DNA of 64,000 nucleotides from Saprospirales bacterium (GCA_016711605.1 JADJSS010000017.1:1-64000); one strand, 5' to 3'; positions 42,906-53,148 are shown, numbered from the stretch's first letter. Numbers and translations are program-made. Notes: generated by a model not told the origin, from the sequence alone.

Positions 42906-43853
42906 TTATAACAAACCTCTTCCAATTTTGTTGAGTAGGTTCTTGTCTTTTAAATCTTTCATCAACGCATCGAGCACGCCATTGATAAAATCTTTACTTT
43001 TTGGTGTAGAATATTCTTTAGCAATGTCTAAATATTCGTTAATGGTTACTTTTATAGGAATACTTGGGAAATAAAGAAATTCGCTCAGAGCCATACGCAT
43101 CAAAATAATATCAACCGTTGCTAAACGATCAGAATCCCAATTTTTTAATCGTGGCTCAATGAGTTTATAATTTTCTTTTTTATGCTCAACAGTTTCTCTA
43201 AATAAATCAATACCAAATTGAGACAATTCAGCCATTTTTTCTTTAAGATGTTGTCTGTTTAAATGCAGTTTTAATTCGTGTTTGCTTTTTTGAATAATAT
43301 CTGTAACAGCTTCGACTACGAATTCTGCATCATCATTCCAGTTTATAAAAATTTCATCCGAATGATCAATAAAAGTATCGTCTTCAAACAACAATTCGTT
43401 AAGCATAAACAACACTATTTTTCTGTCTTCATCAATATCAAACTCTTTACCATTATTTAAATAGTGCTGATATTGTGGTGCATCCAGCATTTTTTTATAC
43501 AATCTTCTTACATCTTCTTCATCAATCAATGATAAAATATTTAGTGCTTTTATTTCTTTTAGAAAAGGTGCATCGTTATTTAAAAATTGAATTAGAAAAT
43601 TACTTAATAACTTAGTATTTACTAATTTATCATCATTGGATTTTAAATGTTTGGAAGATTTTATTTGCGCATCTTTCTCTGCAAAGTTGGCAATTTCTCT
43701 AATAAATAAAAGTAAATATAGATATTGGTCTTTAACTGAAAAAATACTTTTTTGCAAATTTTGCTCGAAGTGTTTAATGTCAGCGGAATTGGCAGTTTCG
43801 CAAGCATAAATATACTGCATTGCTTTTATACGAACACTTCTTCTTGTAATCAT
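42906..43853 (-). CDS. nusB: Transcription antitermination/ribosome-biogenesis factor NusB (long Bacteroidota form)
   Basis: A 315-residue NusB. MITRRSVRIKAMQYIYACET is the canonical start, and the C-terminal RLATVDIILMRMALSEFLYF with VTINEYLDIAKEYSTPKSKD and FINGVLDALMKD is the conserved core. An insertion of about 150 residues between them is characteristic of Bacteroidota NusB. It binds boxA RNA with S10 during rRNA transcription. A TATCTTTG promoter box lies 24 bp upstream. Confidence 0.95.
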   Translation of the reverse strand: MITRRSVRIKAMQYIYACETANSADIKHFEQNLQKSIFSVKDQYLYLLLFIREIANFAEKDAQIKSSKHLKSNDDKLVNTKLLSNFLIQFLNNDAPFLKEIKALNILSLIDEEDVRRLYKKMLDAPQYQHYLNNGKEFDIDEDRKIVLFMLNELLFEDDTFIDHSDEIFINWNDDAEFVVEAVTDIIQKSKHELKLHLNRQHLKEKMAELSQFGIDLFRETVEHKKENYKLIEPRLKNWDSDRLATVDIILMRMALSEFLYFPSIPIKVTINEYLDIAKEYSTPKSKDFINGVLDALMKDLKDKNLLNKIGRGLL

Positions 43854-43877
43854 AGTATAAATGAACTTTTACTTGCG

Positions 43878-43885
43878 CAAAGATA
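43878..43885 (-). promoter_or_regulatory. Predicted -7 promoter box of nusB
   Basis: TATCTTTG on the minus strand, 24 bp upstream of the nusB ATG, exact match to the Bacteroidota consensus. Confidence 0.7.
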
Positions 43886-44068
43886 GTGTTTAATTTAAGG
43901 TTTGTTGATTTGAAGATTTCAAGATGGTGTTAATAAAAAATGAAATATCCGTATAATATTTAAAACAAAAGAACATAAAATATGTAGTATTCGTAAACAG
44001 TTTTAAATAATAAAAAATACATCTGAAATGATTTCAGATGTAAAAGTAAATATCTAATTTCGTACACG

Positions 44069-45850
44069 ATGAAAGAACTGCGCGCTGTAAACAAATATCT
44101 TCTAAAATATAAATGGCTTTTGTTTTTAGGATTTTTATTTGTGCTTTCATCTAATTTCTTTGGTTTATACACACCAACCTATATTCGATATGCTATTGAT
44201 ATTGTTACGGAAAACATCAAAACATACAAGTTGCTCAATGGTTTCTCGGCACAACATATTTACAAAAGGCATTTTATAAATTTTATACTTTATTTTTCAG
44301 CAATCATTTTAGTTACTTCTTTAATTAAAGGTTTGTTGATGTTTTTTATGCGACAAACTCTTATAGTTATGTCACGTAAAGTAGAATACGACCAAAAAAA
44401 TGAACTCTATCAAAAGTATCAGCAACTTAATACATCATTCTATAAAAAAAATAACACTGGTGATTTAATGAGTAGAATTAGTGAAGATGTTTCGCGCGTA
44501 CGCATGTATGTTGGTCCAGCCATCATGTACATTATGAATTTAATTGTGTTGTTTAGTTTAGTGATTTATTCGATGCTAAATATCAACGCTTATTTATCTA
44601 TTTATGTGTTGTTGCCATTACCAATTTTGGCGTTTTTAATTTATAAAGTAAGTGATTTAATTAATGTAAAAAGCGAACAAATTTCGGTAGCACTTTCTGG
44701 TTTAACATCGCAAGCACAAGAAGTATTTTCAGGCGTTCGCGTCATTCAGTCGTTTGCAATTGATAAGCAAATTCAACACGAATTTTATGATGCAAGCAAT
44801 GCATACAAAGAACAAAATATTTCGTTAGCAAAAATTGAATCGTTCTTTGCTCCGTTGATGTTGTTGCTAATTGGTTTAAGTACATTAATGGTTGTTTATA
44901 TTGGTGGAAAAGAAATTCAAATCGGAAATTTCACCACTGGAAATATTGCTGAATTTGTGTTTTATATTAATATGCTAACTTGGCCTGTTGCATCGCTTGG
45001 CTGGTGTGTTTCTTTAATTCAGCGTGCTGAAGCTTCTCAAAAAAGATTGAATAGTTTTTTAAATGATGATGAAATTATTCAAAATCATTCAACACAACCT
45101 TTAGAAACGATAGAAACCATAGAATTGAAAGATGTTTCTTTCACTTATTTCGACACAAAAATTGAAGCTTTAAAAAATATTAATTGCACCATAAAAAAAG
45201 GTGATAAAATTGCTATTGTTGGAAAAACTGGTTCTGGAAAATCTACGCTTGCTGAATTGTTGTTGCGCACTTATGATACAGAACATGGTGAAATTTTAGT
45301 GAATCAAAAAAATATTCAGCAAATTAATTTAAAAGCATATCGCGATAAAATTGGATATACACCTCAAGATGTTTTTTTATTTTCTGATACTGTGAAAAAT
45401 AATATCTTATTTGGTACTGATTTGGAAAGAGAAAATGATAGTGAAAGTGAAATGCAAAAATTTGCAACCATTGCAAACGTTCATAATGATATTATTGGTT
45501 TACAAAAACAATATGAAACTGTTGTAGGTGAACGCGGTGTGATGTTGTCTGGTGGACAAAAACAACGCATTTCTATTGCACGTTCGTTGGCAAAAAATCC
45601 TGAATTAGTGATACTGGACGATTGTCTTTCGGCTGTTGATGCCAACACTGAAAAAATTATTTTAGACAACTTGAATACTACATTAAAAAATAAAACCGTG
45701 ATTTTTATTACGCATCGAATCTTTAGTATTATGAACTTTAATCAGATTTTAGTGTTAGATAATGGTATAATTGTAGAGCAAGGAAATCATCAAGAATTAC
45801 TCAATAAAAATGGTGTTTATTTTGACTTATATCAATTGCAGAACGAGTGA
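44069..45850 (+). CDS. ABC exporter, fused permease and ATPase (MdlB/MsbA-like)
   Basis: A 593-residue half-transporter. Residues 1-310 carry six membrane helices (ABC_membrane type 1). The ATPase has Walker A GKTGSGKSTLAELLLR, the Q-loop YTPQDVFLF, the signature LSGGQKQRISIAR and Walker B LVILDDCLSAVD. Homodimeric members export lipids, peptides or drugs; the substrate is unknown. It is monocistronic, followed by a tandem ACGATTGACG-type spacer. Confidence 0.95.
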   Translation: MKELRAVNKYLLKYKWLLFLGFLFVLSSNFFGLYTPTYIRYAIDIVTENIKTYKLLNGFSAQHIYKRHFINFILYFSAIILVTSLIKGLLMFFMRQTLIVMSRKVEYDQKNELYQKYQQLNTSFYKKNNTGDLMSRISEDVSRVRMYVGPAIMYIMNLIVLFSLVIYSMLNINAYLSIYVLLPLPILAFLIYKVSDLINVKSEQISVALSGLTSQAQEVFSGVRVIQSFAIDKQIQHEFYDASNAYKEQNISLAKIESFFAPLMLLLIGLSTLMVVYIGGKEIQIGNFTTGNIAEFVFYINMLTWPVASLGWCVSLIQRAEASQKRLNSFLNDDEIIQNHSTQPLETIETIELKDVSFTYFDTKIEALKNINCTIKKGDKIAIVGKTGSGKSTLAELLLRTYDTEHGEILVNQKNIQQINLKAYRDKIGYTPQDVFLFSDTVKNNILFGTDLERENDSESEMQKFATIANVHNDIIGLQKQYETVVGERGVMLSGGQKQRISIARSLAKNPELVILDDCLSAVDANTEKIILDNLNTTLKNKTVIFITHRIFSIMNFNQILVLDNGIIVEQGNHQELLNKNGVYFDLYQLQNE

Positions 45851-46052
45851 TGTTGTACGATTGACGATATACGATTGACGATGTAAAAAATATCAATTAT
45901 GAATCGTTAATTATTAATTTTTAATTGTAAATCATCAATCTTTAATCATCATCTAAACAAGTTATTAACACGAATAAAAAATGCTGTTAATTAAAAAAAT
46001 AAAATGAGAAACATTTTTGAATTATAATTGTGAAATTAAAATTGAAATAAAA

Positions 46053-46469
46053 GTGGAGAACGAAAAAAATTTTGACAAAAATGGTGTGTATTCTAAAAAA
46101 GTACGCGCTGGAAAAAGAAGAACGTATTTCTTTGATGTAAGAACAACACGCGCTAATGATTACTACTTAACGATTACTGAAAGTAAAAAATGTTTTGAAG
46201 ATGACACTTATGAGCGACACAAAATTTTTATATATAAAGAAGATTTTGTGAAATTTGTAAATGCATTGCAAGAAACAGTAGATCACATCAAACATGATTT
46301 ATTACCAGATTTTGATTTTGATGCGTTGAATCATGATGATTATGAAGAAGGTGATTATCAACCTAAAAAAGAGACTGAAACTTCTACAGAAAATAACGCT
46401 GAAACGACTACTATTTCTACCATTGTCAATCCAAATACAAACACAGATGAGGTAGAAAAATGGGATTGA
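46053..46469 (+). CDS. DUF3276 (PUR-alpha-like nucleic-acid-binding) family protein
   Basis: A protein of about 138 residues. SKKVRAGKRRTYFFDVRTTR, then DYYLTITESKK and HKIFIYKEDFVKFVNALQET is the DUF3276 core, related to the PUR-alpha repeat that binds single-stranded nucleic acid. A long acidic tail follows. I chose the GTG at 46053 (MENEKNF-like start) because family members begin just before the KKVRAGKR block; a TTG at 46017 would add 12 atypical residues. Role unknown; widespread in Bacteroidota. A terminator follows. Confidence 0.85.
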   Translation: MENEKNFDKNGVYSKKVRAGKRRTYFFDVRTTRANDYYLTITESKKCFEDDTYERHKIFIYKEDFVKFVNALQETVDHIKHDLLPDFDFDALNHDDYEEGDYQPKKETETSTENNAETTTISTIVNPNTNTDEVEKWD

Positions 46470-46500
46470 TTTTCTATTAAAAATTTAGTTAACAATAATT

Positions 46501-46540
46501 AAAAAAGTTCGACTAGTATTATACAAGTCGAACTTTTTTA
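46501..46540 (+). terminator. Terminator after the DUF3276 gene
   Basis: Stem AAAAAGTTCGACT / AGTCGAACTTTTT with a ten-base loop and T-run, directly after the DUF3276 coding region and before mgtE. Confidence 0.88.
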
Positions 46541-46569
46541 AATTACAATAAAAAGGTACTTTTGTACTA

Positions 46570-47927
46570 ATGGAAATCACTAAAGAAGAATTGATTTTAG
46601 ATGTACTGAAACATGAGAAGCCATACTTCACTGATTTCAGAACTTCTGAATTAGCTGAGTTTCTAAATGATTATCCAGAATATGGTCAAAAAGTAATTAT
46701 AAATTTAGAGCCACATCGTGCTGTAAAAACATTAAAATTCTTAGACTTAAAACTTCAAAAAAAACTCATTCATACCTTACCATCGAATAAAGTTGCAGAA
46801 TTGATTCAAAATATGCACTTCGATGATAGAACAGCATTGCTAAGTGAGTTAACCAGTGAATCGGTAAAAAAATTAGTCTTGTTTTTACCACATGATGATA
46901 GAATTGAAACACTAGCATTATTAGGTTATCCAGAAGATAGTGTTGGTCGATTAATGAATCCAGATTACATCGAAGTGAAAGACAACATGTCTGTTCAAGA
47001 TGCACTTAATAAAATTCGTAAACTTGGAAGAACCATTGAAAACATCAACTTTATTTATATCATTGATGATACAGAAAAACTAATTGACGATATCAATTTA
47101 AAAGAACTACTCATCGCTTCACCTGAAACAAAAATCAGTGATTTGATGGACAGAAAATATATTGCATTAAATGTAATTGATGATCAGGAAAGTGCTTCTT
47201 CTCTTTTCAGAAAAAATAATCGTGCAGTATTGCCAGTAATTGATAATGAAGGAATTTTATTAGGTATCGTTACGATTGATGATATTTTACGTATTCAAAG
47301 TGAAGAAGACACCGAAGATATTCAGAAAATTGGTGGTACCGAAGCATTAGATGAGCCATACATGAATACACGTTTTTTCAACTCATAAAAAAGCGCGCGC
47401 CGTGGCTAGTTATTTTATTTATTGGCGAAATGCTAACCGCAACTGCAATGGCATTTTTCGAAGATGAAATTGCAAAAGCCGTAGTGTTGGTGTTGTTTAT
47501 TCCTTTAATTATTTCCAGTGGTGGAAATTCCGGTTCTCAAGCATCAACTTTAATTATACGTGCAATGGCGCTTGGCGAAATCCATTTTGAAGATTGGTGG
47601 CGCGTGATGAAACGCGAAATATTAAGCGGTTTAGTATTAGGTTCTATGCTTGGAATTATTGGTTTTTTACGTATTGTAATTTGGAATTCAATTACACCAA
47701 TTTACGGTGAACACTATGTTTTAGTAGGTTTAACGGTTGGTTTAACACTATTATTTATTGTACTTTGGGGCACGTTGTGCGGCTCGATGTTGCCAATTTT
47801 ATTAAAGAAATTGGGTTTCGATCCTGCCACTTCATCTGCACCATTTGTGGCTACTTTAGTAGATGTTACTGGTTTAGTAATTTATTTTCTTGTAGCTTCG
47901 TTGTTGTTAAGTGGAACATTGTTATAG
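46570..47927 (+). CDS. mgtE: Magnesium transporter MgtE (frameshifted)
   Basis: The first frame (46570-47388) carries the MgtE N-domain and a CBS pair (DLMDRKYIALNVIDDQESAS, then RAVLPVIDNEGILLGIVTID). The second frame (to 47927) carries the membrane part, IPLIISSGGNSGSQASTLII, the Mg-binding pore motif, and a later DPATSSAPFVATLVDVTGLV. The junction is a missing base in the T-run near 47375, after which FQLIKKRAPWLVILFIGEML reads correctly. The full protein is about 452 residues, normal for MgtE. The frameshift is probably an error. Confidence 0.92.
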
Positions 47928-48001
47928 CATTTCAGAATTCGGATTTCAGATTTGAAAAAATAATTCTTAATTCTTAATTCATAAATCTTAAATTGTAAAA
48001 C

Positions 48002-48424
48002 ATGCCAACCTGGATTTTCTACGCGTTACTTGCTGCATTTTTTGCTGGTCTAACTTCTGTCTTAGCAAAATACGGAATTGGTAAAATCAATTCAGATTTA
48101 GGTTTAGCCATCAGAACGATTACCGTATTTGTTTTTGTCTGCATCAATTTATTTTTTTTGAAAGGATTTGCTGACATCAAAAATCTCGATAAAAAAAGCA
48201 TATTGTTTTTGATTTTATCTGGCTGCACCACTGCCTTAAGTTGGATTTTTTATTACAGAGCCATGAAAATCGGAACAGTTTCCTATGTTGCAGCTATTGA
48301 CAAAAGCAGCATCGTTATTACACTTTTATTATCTTATTTTTTATTAAAAGAACCCATGACACCAAAACTATTATTGGGTGCGGGTCTAATTTTTTCCGGA
48401 ATGATTGTATTGATCTGGAAATAA
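48002..48424 (+). CDS. EamA/DMT-family small membrane transporter
   Basis: A 140-residue protein with four to five hydrophobic segments. MPTWIFYALLAAFFAGLTSV, SKYGIGKINSDLGLAIRT and the C-terminal LLSYFLLKEPMTPKLLLGAG are typical of single EamA domains. Half-size EamA proteins exist and act as homodimers. The substrate is not determined. Next gene is a CDP-alcohol phosphatidyltransferase. Confidence 0.88.
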   Translation: MPTWIFYALLAAFFAGLTSVLAKYGIGKINSDLGLAIRTITVFVFVCINLFFLKGFADIKNLDKKSILFLILSGCTTALSWIFYYRAMKIGTVSYVAAIDKSSIVITLLLSYFLLKEPMTPKLLLGAGLIFSGMIVLIWK

Positions 48425-48497
48425 AATTTTATCATCGGCATCTGCAACAATTCTACAAAAAGAATGTTACTTTCTTTCAAGTCGCACAACACTTAAA

Positions 48498-49273
48498 ATG
48501 TCTAAACTTTCCAAAGAAAATAAATTTATTGATGTCTCTGATTACGGAAGACCAATTGCAAAAATTTGTGCGAAGTTGTTACAAAATACATTCGTCACAC
48601 CAGTGCAGGTTACCTTTGTTTTCGGTATTTGCGGATTGATTGCCGTGTATTGTATCTTGAATCAAATATATGTTGCTGCAGCCATTTTTCTCATTCTAAA
48701 ATCTATTATAGATGCTGTAGATGGCGAGTTAGCACGCGTTAAAAAATGCCTTCTTACACAGGCAGATATTTAGATTCCATTTTTGATATTATACTAAATT
48801 TTCTTTTCCTGTTGACAATTGGAAATGTTGTACATGCTTCAATCTGGTTGATTTTATTGGCATTTATAGCTATTCAATTGCAAGGAACTTTATACAATTA
48901 TTATTATGTAATCTTAAGAAATAACATAATTGGTGGCGATGCGACCAGTAAAATAACAGAAATAGCATCACCAATTGCATTTCCAAATGAAAACCAGCAA
49001 GTGGTAAATATTTTATATCACACGTATAATTGTTTGTATATTTTATTTGACAAAACTATCTTTTATGCAGACCAGAAAGCTGCTACATTAACAAAAATTC
49101 CAAACTGGTTTATGACTTTGGTTTCTTTTTATGGTTTAGGTACACAACTTTTAATTATCGCACTTTTTTTATGCTTTAACGCAATTGAATATATCCTTCC
49201 ATTTTTCATCTATTATAGCATCTTTATGGTGCTATTAATTGGAATACGCAGATTATTTCTAAAAACAGTTTGA
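48498..49273 (+). CDS. CDP-alcohol phosphatidyltransferase family protein (frameshifted)
   Basis: Two frames (48498-48773 and 48746-49273) join by adding one A to the run near 48747. This restores the catalytic motif DGELARVKKMPSYTGRYLDS, which matches DGxxAR(x8)GxxxDxxxD together with IFD. About six membrane helices follow. The family makes phospholipids by transferring phosphatidyl groups from CDP-diacylglycerol to an alcohol; which alcohol is not evident. Product about 258 residues. The frameshift is probably an error. Confidence 0.88.
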
Positions 49274-49304
49274 CGTACTGTATCCAATGTAATCATTGAG
49301 ATTT

Positions 49305-49763
49305 TTACTCAATATCATTCAACAATCGCACTTTCGTTGAATCTTCTTTTAAATACACCACTTTTACTTTATCGCCTGGTTTATATTTACGATAACTATC
49401 GCCTGTGATACTAATCGATAAACTTAAATAATTTCCTATTGGCCTTTGAGCTAGTTTTATATTATCAAAAATAGCATCAATCTTCTTCTCACTTTCTGAT
49501 TTGCCTGTGGTATCTGTTTTAACCACCTTAATTTCGCCTTCAGTAAACATAGATATATCCATCGTATAATTTCTGCTTTTTCTCCTACCACTTTCATGCA
49601 TACCATTTACATAAGCATCTGCACGTATACCTTCGTCTCTGAATTTCTTTTTTTCTATCTGAACAAAATAAACGACGACACCTATAAAAATTACGAGTAT
49701 TCCAAAGCTTATATACGCAATGCGTTCTATCTTTTTTTTGTAAGGATGTTCAGTTGTATTCAT
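49305..49763 (-). CDS. Hypothetical single-pass membrane protein, paralogue of the next gene
   Basis: A 152-residue protein of unknown family. A membrane segment (IAYISFGILVIFIGVVVYFV) is followed by a beta-rich extracytoplasmic domain that opens FRDEGIRADAYVNGMHESGR and ends YKPGDKVKVVYLKEDSTKVR. The neighbour at 49793-50167 shares the plan NGVRANAMV and FVKVVF near the ends, so the two are tandem paralogues resembling DUF3592-type membrane proteins. Together with the next two genes they form a minus-strand block. Confidence 0.75.
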   Translation of the reverse strand: MNTTEHPYKKKIERIAYISFGILVIFIGVVVYFVQIEKKKFRDEGIRADAYVNGMHESGRRKSRNYTMDISMFTEGEIKVVKTDTTGKSESEKKIDAIFDNIKLAQRPIGNYLSLSISITGDSYRKYKPGDKVKVVYLKEDSTKVRLLNDIE

Positions 49764-49792
49764 TTTTATTTCAAAAAAATTAAGTTAAAAAT

Positions 49793-50167
49793 CTATTCTA
49801 TTTCTTCTAGTAATTTTGCGTGATCCAAATCATCATTTTTAAACACTACTTTCACAAATGCACCTTCTTCATACTTATCAAACGATGCTTTGTTTACATA
49901 AGCATTTAAAACTTCACCAAAGTAAAAACCATTTTTATTGCCTGTATCTTTTACTACTTTCATGCGCATCGAATAGTTTGAAGTATCACCTTTATCAGAA
50001 ACTTCATAATATCTTGCCGTAACCATTGCATTGGCTCGAACACCATTTTTAAGCAAATTTTTTGTTTGAACATAATTAATTAAAAATAGCAAACCAATTG
50101 CAAATACTACAAATGTAATGCTGATTATTAATGTACGATTATTCTTTTTGGTTGACTGTTCATTCAT
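49793..50167 (-). CDS. Hypothetical single-pass membrane protein, paralogue of the adjacent gene
   Basis: A 124-residue protein. A membrane segment (TLIISITFVVFAIGLLFLIN) precedes a small beta domain: LKNGVRANAMVTARYYEV and EGAFVKVVFKNDDLDHAKLL. This matches the plan of the 49305 gene (IRADAYV, KVKVVYLKEDSTKVRLL). Function unknown. It lies in a block of four small membrane or secreted proteins, all on the minus strand with short gaps. Confidence 0.75.
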   Translation of the reverse strand: MNEQSTKKNNRTLIISITFVVFAIGLLFLINYVQTKNLLKNGVRANAMVTARYYEVSDKGDTSNYSMRMKVVKDTGNKNGFYFGEVLNAYVNKASFDKYEEGAFVKVVFKNDDLDHAKLLEEIE

Positions 50168-50190
50168 CTTTATAACTAATTAAATACACA

Positions 50191-50427
50191 CTATTTTTCT
50201 ATCTTGTTTTTTATAAAGAATTTTAACGGAAGCAATATCATCATTGGCAAAATAAACAAACAAAACATTGTTAGTATAGGATAAATTTTGGGTTCACCAA
50301 GCAACTTCATTTGCCATAGATTAATTTCTTTAGCTAACCAGGTATTTGTAAAAGTGAAGTACGCACTTAAAATTAAAATGATAAAAGTTAGATAAACAAT
50401 TATGCTGTCTATTTTCTTATACATCAT
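50191..50427 (-). CDS. Hypothetical small membrane protein (two helices)
   Basis: A 78-residue protein with two hydrophobic segments (IIVYLTFIILILSAYFTFTN and ILTMFCLFILPMMILLPLKF). No family recognised. It lies 24 bp after one paralogue and 4 bp before the next gene, so the block is probably an operon. Confidence 0.7.
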   Translation of the reverse strand: MMYKKIDSIIVYLTFIILILSAYFTFTNTWLAKEINLWQMKLLGEPKIYPILTMFCLFILPMMILLPLKFFIKNKIEK

Positions 50428-50430
50428 TCT

Positions 50431-51531
50431 TTATTTTACATTTTCGCATAACATTTCACCAGGACTTTCTGCATATCTTGCAATCGTATTCGTGTAGTTG
50501 CTTCCATTGTATTCCTGATATAAATATATACTTTTTACCAAATAACATTTGTTGTCATTTCCTTTATAAACTATTGCAAACTGACGTTGACGACCTGTAA
50601 TAATACTAGTTAATTCATTCCTCACAGAATGCCAATCGCTTTGAAGAATAATTGCTTTCGTGGCTGTTCCTTTGTAATCTGTTTTGTACACTTTATTAAA
50701 TGCATCCATCATCATTTTTTCAGCGGCAGCATCTTTCATTACGGCAGTTGGAAGTTTTCTGTTTTTAGTTTCTTCTTCATTATTTTTTTGTCTTCCAGCT
50801 TTCAAATCTTCTAAGCTACCATTAGCATTTACCAATGCAGTTATTTTTTGATATTCGTCTGCATAATCTGTTTCTTCAGGAAATATTTTTTGTGCAGCAG
50901 CCCAATATAACTGATGATATTTTGCTAAATAATAACTTTGCGTCATTCCATTAAGATCGCCAGCAGTTGATTTATATGCTTCTATATTTCCGATTACTTG
51001 ATTAGTGCCATAAGTAGATGATGCAATATAAGTTTTGATATACTTAATATCACTGGCATTTGGCATCGTATTTAAATCTATCAATTCCTGTAGTTTGTCA
51101 TTGTATTCTTTAAATCGAAATTCCATTACAGGCACATCACTTTGATTTACTTTTAATGCTGTTTCTACAAATAAGCTTCGCATCAGTTTGTCTGCTTTTG
51201 TAGTTTTTTGTGCAGGCGAAAGGTTACTGTTATTTGAAGTTGTTGTTGTGCTTGAACTATTGGTATTTGCAGCACCTGCTTTAGTTTTCCATTTTGCAAT
51301 TTCAGCTTCCATTTTATCAGTTTTGTAAGCTGGATCTTTTTGTTTCACAACAGCCATTTTTGCTTCCAAAACTGCAACACCTTCTGCAAATTTTCCTGTC
51401 TTTTGAGTACCCATTGCGTTTATCCAAAATGATCTAACTTCTGATTTTGCAGGACCTTCATAAATAAAATCCTGTGCAGATGCACTAACAATAAATAGGA
51501 ATGCGATTAAAATAGTTTGTAATTTTTTCAT
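50431..51531 (-). CDS. Hypothetical secreted protein
   Basis: A 366-residue protein with a signal peptide (MKKLQTILIAFLFIVSASAQ). The mature part looks helical in the middle, with a Ser/Thr/Asn-rich linker at about residues 90-110 and a C-terminal segment, ILQSDWHSVRNELTSIITGR and QFAIVYKGNDNKCYLVKSIY, that resembles a small sensor or beta domain. I do not recognise the family. It is the first gene of the minus-strand block of four. Confidence 0.75.
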   Translation of the reverse strand: MKKLQTILIAFLFIVSASAQDFIYEGPAKSEVRSFWINAMGTQKTGKFAEGVAVLEAKMAVVKQKDPAYKTDKMEAEIAKWKTKAGAANTNSSSTTTTSNNSNLSPAQKTTKADKLMRSLFVETALKVNQSDVPVMEFRFKEYNDKLQELIDLNTMPNASDIKYIKTYIASSTYGTNQVIGNIEAYKSTAGDLNGMTQSYYLAKYHQLYWAAAQKIFPEETDYADEYQKITALVNANGSLEDLKAGRQKNNEEETKNRKLPTAVMKDAAAEKMMMDAFNKVYKTDYKGTATKAIILQSDWHSVRNELTSIITGRQRQFAIVYKGNDNKCYLVKSIYLYQEYNGSNYTNTIARYAESPGEMLCENVK

Positions 51532-51695
51532 AAAGAGAGTTTTTTTGTAAAATTATTAGATGCACCACTAAAATATTTAGCTTTTCAATAACTGAGTTTA
51601 AAAATTAAATAAATGATGTAAAAAATGATACAAACGCAAAATCTTATTGATTTATCTTGTAAAATCTACCATTATCATATTTTGATACAAAATTG

Positions 51696-51703
51696 TATCT
51701 TTG
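51696..51703 (+). promoter_or_regulatory. Predicted -7 promoter box of ychF
   Basis: TATCTTTG followed by CGC, exact consensus, 63 bp upstream of the ychF start. Confidence 0.65.
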
Positions 51704-51766
51704 CGCTTCGAAAATGACAAAATCATTCAACAATTCTTTAATTCTCCAATTCAATAATTTAAAAAT

Positions 51767-52867
51767 ATGGGTTTACAGTGTGGCATAGTAGGATTACCAA
51801 ACGTAGGAAAATCAACTTTATTTAATGCAGTTTCAAATAATGCAAAAGCGCAGGCAAGCAATTATCGCTTTTGTACCATCGAGCCAAATGTTGGTTTGGT
51901 AGATGTGCCTGATGAGCGACTTCAAAAAATTTCGGATATCGTTATACCAAATAAAATTGTACCAACTACCATTGAATTTGTAGATATTGCTGGTTTGGTA
52001 AAAGGTGCTTCTAAAGGTGAAGGTTTAGGAAATAAATTTTTAGCCAATATTCGTGAAGTAGATGCCATTATTCATGTGGTTCGTTGTTTTGAAGATGAAA
52101 ACATTTTGCGTGAAGAAGGTGCCATCAATCCAGTTGGCGACAGAGATATTATCGACACAGAATTACAATTGAAAGATTTGGAAAGCGTAGAACGCAAAAC
52201 ACAACGTATTCAAAAACAAGCAAAAGTAAGTGGCGACCCAAAAGCAAAACATGAATATGATGTATTGATGCAATGCCAACAATGCTTAAGCGATGGTAAA
52301 AATATTCGTTCTTTGAATTTTTCAAAGGAAGATAGATTGATTTTTGCTGATTTATGCTTCTTAACAGACAAACCAGTTTTATATGTTGCGAATGTCGATG
52401 AAGCGTCGATATTAACTGGCAATAAATATTCAGAAGCATTGAAAAAAATGGCTGCTGAAGAAGGTGCGCAAGTGATTGTATTAAGCAATTCAGTGGAAGC
52501 GCAAATTTCAGAAATGGAAGATGAAGACAAAGCGTTGTTTCAATCAGAGTATGGCTTAACAGAACCAGGTTTAAATCGATTAATTCGTTCTGCATACGAT
52601 TTATTGAAACTACAAACGTATTTCACAGCTGGTGTGCAAGAAGTGCGCGCTTGGACCATCCATCAAGGTTGGAAAGCACCACAAGCAGCAAGCGTTATTC
52701 ATACTGATTTTGAAAAAGGATTTATTAAAGCCGAAGTAATGAGCTATGATGATTTTATTCAATATAAATCGGAAGCTGCTTGCCGCGAAAATGGAAAATT
52801 ACGCATTGAAGGCAAAGAATACATTGTAAAAGACGGTGATTTGATGCATTTTAGGTTTAATGTTTAG
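51767..52867 (+). CDS. ychF: Redox-regulated ATPase YchF (OLA1-like)
   Basis: A 366-residue Obg-family P-loop protein. GIVGLPNVGKSTLFNAVSNN is Walker A, VDIAGLVKGASKGEGLGNKF the switch region and YVANVDEASILTGNKYSEAL the NxxE-type base-recognition motif. The C-terminal TGS-like domain (ELTTYFTAG-type, here LQTYFTAGVQEVRAWTIHQG) is present. It binds ATP, not GTP, and associates with ribosomes. It has its own promoter box. Confidence 0.98.
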   Translation: MGLQCGIVGLPNVGKSTLFNAVSNNAKAQASNYRFCTIEPNVGLVDVPDERLQKISDIVIPNKIVPTTIEFVDIAGLVKGASKGEGLGNKFLANIREVDAIIHVVRCFEDENILREEGAINPVGDRDIIDTELQLKDLESVERKTQRIQKQAKVSGDPKAKHEYDVLMQCQQCLSDGKNIRSLNFSKEDRLIFADLCFLTDKPVLYVANVDEASILTGNKYSEALKKMAAEEGAQVIVLSNSVEAQISEMEDEDKALFQSEYGLTEPGLNRLIRSAYDLLKLQTYFTAGVQEVRAWTIHQGWKAPQAASVIHTDFEKGFIKAEVMSYDDFIQYKSEAACRENGKLRIEGKEYIVKDGDLMHFRFNV

Positions 52868-52935
52868 AAACTTATTGTTTTTTTACCTTCTAAAATTTCA
52901 TTTTTTTATTAATTTTATTTCATAATCTTTATGAT

Positions 52936-53148
52936 ATGAACGCTGTATTATTTCATCCAAAAAACAAAAAAGAAGAAGCGCTGATTTCTAATTTTATTCA
53001 AGAAAGTAAAATTAAATCAGAAATTATTGAAACAGATAACGACGATGAAGAATATATTTCTGTTGAAGATTTTTTTGACGAATTAGAGAAAGAAGTTATA
53101 AAAAAAATAAAATCGAATCAGGAAAAGGCATTAAAAAAAGCACTTTGA
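52936..53148 (+). CDS. Antitoxin-like protein of a type II TA pair
   Basis: A 70-residue acidic and helical protein (SEIIETDNDDEEYISVEDFF) starting 69 bp after ychF. It carries no DNA-binding signature. The start of the toxin-like gene lies 5 bp after its stop, which is the usual antitoxin-toxin arrangement. Confidence 0.7.
   Translation: MNAVLFHPKNKKEEALISNFIQESKIKSEIIETDNDDEEYISVEDFFDELEKEVIKKIKSNQEKALKKAL

Noticed and set aside
46570..47927. Programmed frameshifting in mgtE or the CDP-alcohol transferase
   Set aside because: The breaks are in plain homopolymers with no slippery heptamer plus structure, and the same kind of break is frequent across the window.
47765..47977. Plus-strand ORF overlapping the mgtE 3' end
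   Set aside because: Wrong frame relative to the MgtE pore region; it has no independent support.
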